Both the position numbers and the translations under genes were made by a program. From contig CM055064.1 in NCBI GenBank assembly GCA_029204045.2, positions 7,204,323 through 7,268,322 on the forward strand: a DNA stretch of 64,000 nucleotides. The letters run 5' to 3'. Origin of the DNA: Tillandsia leiboldiana (taxonomy: Eukaryota; Streptophyta; Magnoliopsida; Poales; Bromeliaceae). Every line of letters starts with the position of its first letter. Within the stretch, counting starts at the first letter, position 1. Of the stretch, positions 57,401-64,000 are shown piece by piece. The notes under the pieces are model-generated. The model saw nothing but the letters and a program-made list of their open reading frames with translations. It was not told the DNA's origin and did not search any database.

Positions 57401-59165
57401 ATTCCTCGCATGTTAAAACTTTGTATATCAAAGTGCTTCCAAACAGTGCAAGGACACTGGGGCTCACTTCCCTTGCAGCCCAGGTCTGCTGGTTCAACCA
57501 GAACCTCAACCTTGCTCTCACACAAGTTCACAATGCACTATACACTTGTCCACATAGATCCAGGTTGATCTGAAGTGAGCATCAAGCTCAGGGGACAATT
57601 CTAAGCAACTTTCATATTCACAGTTTTGTCAAATTCTGCTTGGAAGTTCTTTGAAGCATTTTGTCAAGCACTTAGTGGGCATTACTTATAGCTTTATTCA
57701 CAAACCATATTTCACCCTGGATCTTCGCAACCACAGCACTTGGGGCTCTCAAGCTTGGATCAAAACATTCCACCAAGTCCCTGGAGTTGTTCTCATCAAC
57801 TTGGAGCAACCAAAACTCCCAGGTTGGCTCGGGTCCGAGGAAGAAGATGACCCCCTCAACTTTGAAATTCGTGATGACCCAACCGAGAGTTCTGGGGCTC
57901 AACTAATGGCACCAAAAAGTGCTAATTACATCCCTGATGCTTTCCATACCCATGCCTGGTCGACGGGATGAGGCGGCGCTGGCGGGGCACAAAGCTCTAT
58001 TTCGAGCTTCAAGCCTCTAATGGCTGCATGGGGGCTCGGGCTCGTGCAGGGAGCATCCTTAGGACACAGGGAGTCTACTGCTAAGGGTCTCGGGTCCTGA
58101 GAACCATTGGTTAGGGTGCTCTTACCTTGGCCGGAGTTGGTGAAGGAGGAAGAAGCCGGTTCTTGGTTCCTTCTTCACGCGCGGCCACGGCAAGCTCCAG
58201 CAACACTCCACTGGTACAGAGGAACTCCACTGGATCTCCAGATCAAGATTTGGAAGAAGTTGGTTCCATCTTCTTCTTCCTCTCTCTCTCTCTCAGTTTT
58301 CTTCAATGGAGGGGGTGACTCCTCGGCCACCACAACACCAAGGCCTTATGAGGATTAACTCTTGGGAGTTAGAAATCCCAAGAGCCTTCCTCGTGTAACC
58401 TCCCACGAGGAAGCCCAAAAGCCAAAAGGATTTAATGCAAGATTCTTTGTAAATGCCTCAAACCCGGTTCACACACACCCCTAGCCTCCAAGCTCTGCAC
58501 AGTAGGTGCAAAATGCACCCAACACCCTCATATTTAATCCCCTAAATATTTGGTACATAAAATATTATAGTTTTCTCGAAAATACCCACTTTTCGGTACA
58601 CTTCACGTATTTTGAGAAAATTCGCTCGACGAAATACGAAACAGACTTCGCCACGACGTCCGGCTCGTCGAGACCTTCGAGATAGGCTATTCATTTGCTT
58701 GAATTGGTGCTCAAATGAATTCTCGGGCCATTCTGTTCTGTATGTCGCAACCCGACACACGCACTTCGATGCACACGGATCGCCAAACGCAGAAACCGTC
58801 AGTGCCATTGCGCTCAGAACGTCGAAATTAGTTAGGATCCACTACTCATACCCCTATGTCAGGGTTTTAGACAGTGGTTCGGCCAACTGTCGCTCGCGAA
58901 GGGTCGAAAATCGTGAGTTACTATTCACACTTAAGTCGCGGGGCCCGTTTTTTATTTCTGATTTCGGGAAGATCCGACCGTCGGATCGAAAACACATGAA
59001 TATGAAACTTCTATGTTTCGACGAGACGATCGCAATGGTGATCTCGGATTTTCCAGATCAGACCCCGATCAAAAGTCGATATTTTTGGGGTCCTAATTAC
59101 TTATTTTCTGCTATTTAAAATTCCAGAAATTTATTTAAATCGTTTTAAAATTCACGATTACTACA
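54484..59165 (-). repeat. 3' LTR of the minus-strand gypsy element
   Basis: It is 4682 bp including the 473-bp TRIM. The outer end reads TGTCACGCCCCGAG (complement of CTCGGGGCGTGACA); the inner end is CACGATTACTACA at 59165. The shared hairpin lies at 55328-55398 on the minus strand. Near 58020 a ~0.5-kb segment present in the solo LTR at 34430 is missing. Confidence 0.9.
54673..55145 (+). mobile_element. TRIM retrotransposon, 5S-free family
   Basis: A 473-bp element has two 154-bp LTRs (54673-54826 and 54992-55145) that differ at one base (GGGACGGG against GGGCCGGG). They start TGTGACGCCCCC and end CGTTACA. The primer site TGGTATCAGAGCC is at 54829-54841, and AAACGGGGGGAGT precedes the 3' LTR. 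The 165-bp internal segment encodes nothing and matches the internal segments of the composite TRIM at 974-2369. No target duplication flanks it (gatat on the left, actcc on the right), and 14 bases of the empty site are missing. Confidence 0.92.
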
Positions 59166-59278
59166 TCACCCACCACTTATAAAAAGTTTCGTCCCCGAAA
59201 CTTAAACTTAACTATAGTACTACTAAAGTTTTAATATGACTCAATTATAACAAAATAGTTCCAACCACCAATAATTCT

Positions 59279-60691
59279 TCATTTGTCAATTATGTGGACT
59301 TCTGTCAGGTCCTCCATTGGTGGATCGCTCTGACTCAATGCATAGACTCGCCCGCCAGCAGGTTGGCGCGCTCCCTCAGTCGGTCGAGGGGTATGTCCCG
59401 TGGATGCCGAACTAGCAGTAGGGTTTGGACGTCGACCAGGGGCGGCAGGAGCAGAAGCTGAGGATGGAGCCAATATAGGTTGCTGCGAACAGCTATTCGC
59501 CATATGTCCTGTCTGGCCACAGCGGAAACAGCGACCAAAGCGTTGTTCACAACTAGCAGTACGATGGGATCCGCCACAAATAATGCATGACTGAGAAAAT
59601 GGCGATTGGCTAACAGCAGGGGTACTCACGCTCTTGGCCGTTCTTTGGGATTGAGGATATTTAGGTGGTTTGCCACTGCTTATTGAACCACTAGTATTTC
59701 CAGGAAATGGCCTTTTCTTCTCCTTGCCCTTTTCAGCCGCTTGGCGCTCAGCACGCGCCACAGTGATATCAGCTTGAACAGCAAGTGCACGCTTAACACA
59801 GTTCCGATACACACTGATGTCCAGAGGGGAGAGAAGTCGCCTGATGTCGGGTCGCAACCCCTGAGTAAACAGTCTAATCTTGCGCCCTTCGTCTCGTACC
59901 GCCTGCGGAATTAGAGCGCTTATACGGGAGAATTCCCGCTCATAATCCCGAACCGTGCGATCACCCTGATGTATGGTCTCCAGTTCCCTTTCCAACTCTT
60001 GCTTCGTGATGTCATTCAAGTAGCGGTCATAAATTGCTGCCTTGAATTCATGCCATGGGGGTTCATGTATACCCCCAAACTGTTCCCTCAGTATTTCTGA
60101 CCACCATTGGTCCGCCTCACCCGCAAGACAGTGAGCGGCCAAATGTACACGGTCTCGGTCCTCCGTATACATGTCTCGGAACAGCTTCTCAATATGCAGT
60201 ATCCACTTCTCAACTGCCCAGTTATCAGGACCAGTACCATCGAAAGTGGGCGGCTGGAACTTCTTGAATTCCAACAAGACTGCCTTTGCTCGGGCCCGCT
60301 CCGCCTGAGCAGCATCCTCTGTAGCAACAGGTGTTACCGGTTGCGAAGAAGTCCCGACTGCAGCATTTAGTGGATCTATGGCTGCCGCAACCCCAGAAGT
60401 GGTGGCAGTTGCCGGGGCTGTCGCTACAGGTGGTACAGGGGCGGCAGGAGGTATGATTGGTTCCTCCACGACTGGCACAGGAGGTGGTACTGGTGGCGGG
60501 GTTGGTGGGGCAGTAAAAACAGCGACCTGCTGCACAAGCTGCTGAACCACCGCCGACAGTGCGGTGAACTGATCTTGCATCTGATGGAACCGATCAGTGT
60601 CCGCCGGCTCCACTGGTGCTCTAGGCGGTTGGCCGACACCTCGGCCACTGTCCGCCCCACGCTGAGACCCTCTACCACGAAGACGGGCCAT
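59279..60691 (-). CDS. Gypsy Gag protein (sole gene of the element)
   Basis: An intact 470-codon frame begins about 140 bases after the primer site. Residues 1-30 are Arg/Gly-rich, and 60-125 are a Pro/Ala/Val-rich linker. Residues ~140-300 are the retrotransposon Gag capsid domain (FQPPTFDGTGPDNWAVEKW; CLAGEADQWW; VRDYEREFSRI). A CX2CX3HX4C cluster (369-381) precedes a canonical zinc knuckle, CFRCGQTGHMANSC (388-401). The protein ends soon after GRVYALSQSD, the point where Tekay/Del protease normally begins. It could assemble particles but encodes no enzymes. An intact frame in an element without pol suggests selection or very recent deletion. Confidence 0.93.
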   Translation of the reverse strand: MARLRGRGSQRGADSGRGVGQPPRAPVEPADTDRFHQMQDQFTALSAVVQQLVQQVAVFTAPPTPPPVPPPVPVVEEPIIPPAAPVPPVATAPATATTSGVAAAIDPLNAAVGTSSQPVTPVATEDAAQAERARAKAVLLEFKKFQPPTFDGTGPDNWAVEKWILHIEKLFRDMYTEDRDRVHLAAHCLAGEADQWWSEILREQFGGIHEPPWHEFKAAIYDRYLNDITKQELERELETIHQGDRTVRDYEREFSRISALIPQAVRDEGRKIRLFTQGLRPDIRRLLSPLDISVYRNCVKRALAVQADITVARAERQAAEKGKEKKRPFPGNTSGSISSGKPPKYPQSQRTAKSVSTPAVSQSPFSQSCIICGGSHRTASCEQRFGRCFRCGQTGHMANSCSQQPILAPSSASAPAAPGRRPNPTASSASTGHTPRPTEGARQPAGGRVYALSQSDPPMEDLTEVHIIDK

Positions 60692-60852
60692 AATCTGCAG
60701 CCCACTAATCAGGTCAGGCCAGACTCAATCAACCGTATTATTGTTTAAGTGTCTACCCATCTGCCCGCGCTCTCGCGTCAACGTAAGTCATTCTAGGGTT
60801 TTCCTAACCCAATCCTAGGTACCGTGTACCTATTCTCTGATACCATCTAATC

Positions 60853-63800
60853 TGTCACGCCCCGAGATTCGAAAGTGGGTCAAAAAATTTTTTTTTTTTT
60901 TATCAGAGTTAAAACTTGAACTCTCCAAGGCGTGAACAGACCGCCACACATATAGAAAAGTCTCTGTATCTCCAACAGAGTCTTCCCTATATGTGCTCGG
61001 CTAACAGATACAGTCAATCAGAGTAGATACAAGATAGATATACTAATTAAGTTCTACTCCATTACATCCACAAGGTTCCAGAGTTATTACAATCCAGTTT
61101 CTCAAAATAGAAATATCAGTTATAAGTTTTACTAAAACCAAAAAGGGCACATCCTACCAGGGTCAGTCTATCTCACGTCCTCACACAGAGCGTCCAAAAG
61201 TCCCCCCACCCGAAGGACCTGAAAAACAGTCACCCGAGGGTGTGAGACACACCGGAGTGTATCCCAGTGGGCACGACGGGCCGGGAAATAGCAAGCCGTA
61301 CCTACTGGATACAATAATAAGCGGATAGCAAAAGTAGGATATACTGCAACTGAAAGGTATAATTCAAATATGTACCATTAATCATGGATTAATCAACAGA
61401 GCAGTGTAATCATATATAAAGCTGATCATGCTATAACTGATAATCTGACAAGTAGGAATGAATATGTTATAGCTGACAAACAGAAAATAGTCATACTATC
61501 ACTGATAATCTGGCGAGCAATAAATGATCATGCTATAACTGATAAGCAGGAAATACTCATACTATCGCTGATAATCTGGCAGGCAGAGAATGATCATACT
61601 ATAACTGATAATCTGACAAGCAGGAAATAACAAAGATCATGCGTCAAAGGTGTCACCACAAATATACCCAATCGAATGCCACTGTTGGCCACAAGGGCCT
61701 CAGGCTAAACTGCCATGGAGCATATGACCTCAGGCTAAACCACTTTTGGTCACACAATCAAGCTATCATAACCCCACTAGGCTCACGGGTCGATCAGACC
61801 TCTCTACCGGTAAAGAACACCCACACGGTGGCCAAACCGTCGGTGTGCGTGACGAAAAGCTTGGCTCGACGGCGATCATAATGCTGATGCTCAAACCATG
61901 GTCCACTGACCAAATAGACGGCAAGAAGCAAAAGAAAATTCCCACTGGGATACAAGTATAACATGCCAAGTACTGAAGTAATCTCACCTATTCTAAACAT
62001 GCAGTGAAGAATAGAGACAGGTATAGAACTATGCTAGTGACCAATCAAGCATGGCATGTGTCCAGGAAATGCATATCAACTGCTGAAGAAATCATGATAT
62101 AACTCAACATGATAAACAAGCAACTGCTGGAGTATAAGCATGATATATCTCAATATGATAAACAAGCAACTGCTGGAATATAAAGGCATGATAAAAGCTC
62201 ATCTGTGAGATCAAGGCTATGCAGATGTATGGATTTTGTGCTAATATGCAAGCAAGTAGTAAGAGGAGGTATGAACTCAATAGTAATCATAATGCTAAGT
62301 CTCAATCCACGGTCGGTAGACCGGACAGTTGGCGAGAAGCCGAGGAAAATCCCCACTAGGATATAACCATGGTACACTGACCACAAAGACGGCAGGAAGC
62401 CGAGGAAAATCCCCACTAGGATATCGATACTGATGCAAATCATGCCAGGTACTGAGACTAGAACTTCTATTCTAAACATGCAGTGAAGAATAGAATATAA
62501 TGACAGGCTCATCTGTATAATCAAGCAATATAGCTGTAATAACTGGATGCTGAAATGAAAGCATGTAGCATAGGTTCAGGGTTCCAAGAACAGGGGTCCA
62601 ACCTACCACGGCACCCAATAGGGCCGACCTGATAAAACGCGGACCGAAGATAAACCCACCTGTATATAGGAGGAACAACGACTCCACCAGAAGGTAGACG
62701 GTCACGATAACCACAAGACGGATCACGGCTGGCTCCTGACGACTGGGCCCTACAATAATACCGGGTGACAACTCAGGATCTATCAATCCTCAAAGTGCAA
62801 CTAGCGCGAATTGACTATTTCGTCGATTAACGCAATAATAAGCAATTTAGCTTTTCAAGAACCCCCGAGAAACCCACTGAAAGGTTAATACTGTTTTAGA
62901 ACATTTATCTAGCTTTTCTATACTGCTACAATTGCAGCAAGGCCCTCGAGTTTACTCAGAATGGATTTTATACGATAAATAACCACTGTTTTGGCTCGTT
63001 CTCTCAAACGGTAAATCATTTTTACGAGCCGTCACCTCCAGTAGATGACATTCGACTTGCTGAACGCCGTGCTCACCCATTTGTGGCAGCACGATGCCCG
63101 GGGCAAACTTCGGGCCATAATTTACTTCTCTAACCTAGCCGAAATGCATTTTCGTTTCTTCGGCTCACCAAAACCCAAAATAAACGCGAGCATCGCGTTC
63201 AGTGACCCCAAATTAGCCAGGAGTACACTGTTGCAATATTTTAAACAACCCTAATACTGTTATTAAGAATTTATTGTATTTAAGCTTGATTATGACACAA
63301 CTTTGCATCTATTCCTCGCATGTTAAAACTTTGTATATCAAAGTGCTTCCAAACAGTGCAAGGACACTGGGGCTCACTTCCCTTGCAGCCCAGGTCTGCT
63401 GGTTCAACCAGAACCTCAACCTTGCTCTCACACAAGTTCACAATGCACCATACACTTGTCCACACAGATCCAGGTTGATGTGAAGTGAGCATCAAGCTCA
63501 GGGGACAATTCTAAGCAACTTTCATATTCACAGTTTTGTCAAATTCTGCTTGGAAGTTCTTTGAAGCATTTTGTCAAGCACTTAGTGGGCATTACTTATA
63601 GCTTTATTCACAAACCATATTTCACACTGGATCTTCGCAACCACAGCACTTGGGGCTCTCAAGCTTGGATCAAAACATTCCACCAAGTCCCTGGAGTTGT
63701 TCTCATCAACTTGGAGCAACCAAAACTCCCAGGTTGGCTTGGGTCCGAGGAAGAAGATGACCCCCTCAACTTTGAAATTCGTGATGACCCAACCGAGAGT

Positions 63801-64000
63801 TCTGGGGCTCAACTAATGGCACCAAAAAGTGCTAATTACATCCCTAATGCTTTCCATACCCATGCCTGGTCGACGGGATGAGGCGGCGCTGGCGGGGCAC
63901 AAAGCTCCATTTCGAGCTTCAAGCCTCTAATGGCGGATTTCAACAGAGGCCATATGAGGCTCTCTAACTTTCATGGTAGGTTTCATAGGCCCATACGAAG
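60853..64000 (-). repeat. 5' LTR of the minus-strand gypsy element (incomplete)
   Basis: It aligns to the left LTR at an offset of 5910 bases until about 63933, with ~25 substitutions. It lacks the TRIM and keeps the 14 bases lost at the TRIM site. From ~63934 it runs into sequence (GGATTTCAACAGAGG onward) absent from the left LTR but comparable to the solo LTR near 36030-36065. The hairpin is at 61238-61308. Confidence 0.88.

Larger units (their letters stand above)
54484..64000 (-). mobile_element. Gag-only gypsy element, family B, minus strand (partial)
   Basis: In element orientation the 5' LTR is on the right (60853 to beyond 64000) and the 3' LTR on the left (54484-59165). The internal region (59166-60852) is only 1.69 kb. 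The primer site reads TGGTATCAGAGAATA on the minus strand at 60831-60845. The GTTTCGGGGACGAAACTT motif and a purine-rich GTGGTGGGTGA precede the 3' LTR. The sole gene is gag. Over ~2.9 kb of shared LTR I counted about 25 substitutions (~0.9%), so insertion is recent. The right LTR boundary and target duplication lie outside the window. Confidence 0.9.

Overview
This window is plant nuclear DNA made almost entirely of transposable elements. Signs of a plant are LTR retrotransposons primed by initiator tRNA-Met (TGGTATCAGAG), Copia and Ty3/gypsy domains, a SIRE-type element with an env-like third gene, Cassandra-type TRIMs carrying 5S rRNA sequence, and Tourist- and CACTA-like MITEs. The very long gypsy LTRs resemble the Tekay/Del chromoviruses that are abundant in non-grass monocots, but species cannot be settled from the window. 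No intact host gene, tRNA or complete rRNA gene was found.

Layout. 1-6936: AT-rich intergenic DNA holding a composite TRIM (974-2369, 5-bp target duplication), a Tourist-like MITE (3758-4156), one arm of a CACTA-like element (from 4346), a 30-bp minisatellite and a GC/CT-rich duplicated block. 6937-18712: a complete gypsy element with 4.3-kb LTRs, target duplication ctaac and a decayed internal region. 18718-21150: a diverged ~0.8-kb tandem duplication, a TA microsatellite and a short minisatellite. About 21150-54483: one degenerate Copia element, split into five coding pieces by four solo gypsy LTRs (families C, D, B, E at 24648, 29622, 34430, 38861), each with a perfect 5-bp target duplication. 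The family E LTR is itself split by a young SIRE element (40048-51296) with gag, a PR-deleted pol and an env-like gene. 54484-64000: a minus-strand gypsy element inserted in the Copia 3' LTR. Its internal region is only 1.7 kb and encodes Gag alone. Its left LTR carries a 473-bp TRIM; its right LTR runs off the window.

How the parts relate. The Copia element is the oldest readable layer. Gypsy insertions came next and most collapsed to solo LTRs. SIRE, the TRIM and the CACTA MITE are third-layer insertions. Two gypsy elements have LTR pairs about 99% identical but lack a usable pol, so they look like passengers mobilised by an autonomous relative elsewhere. Five gypsy LTR families share a hairpin followed by a TCTCACACCC box. 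The SIRE element carries a second U3-like promoter in front of its env-like gene. Divergences and motif counts were made by eye.
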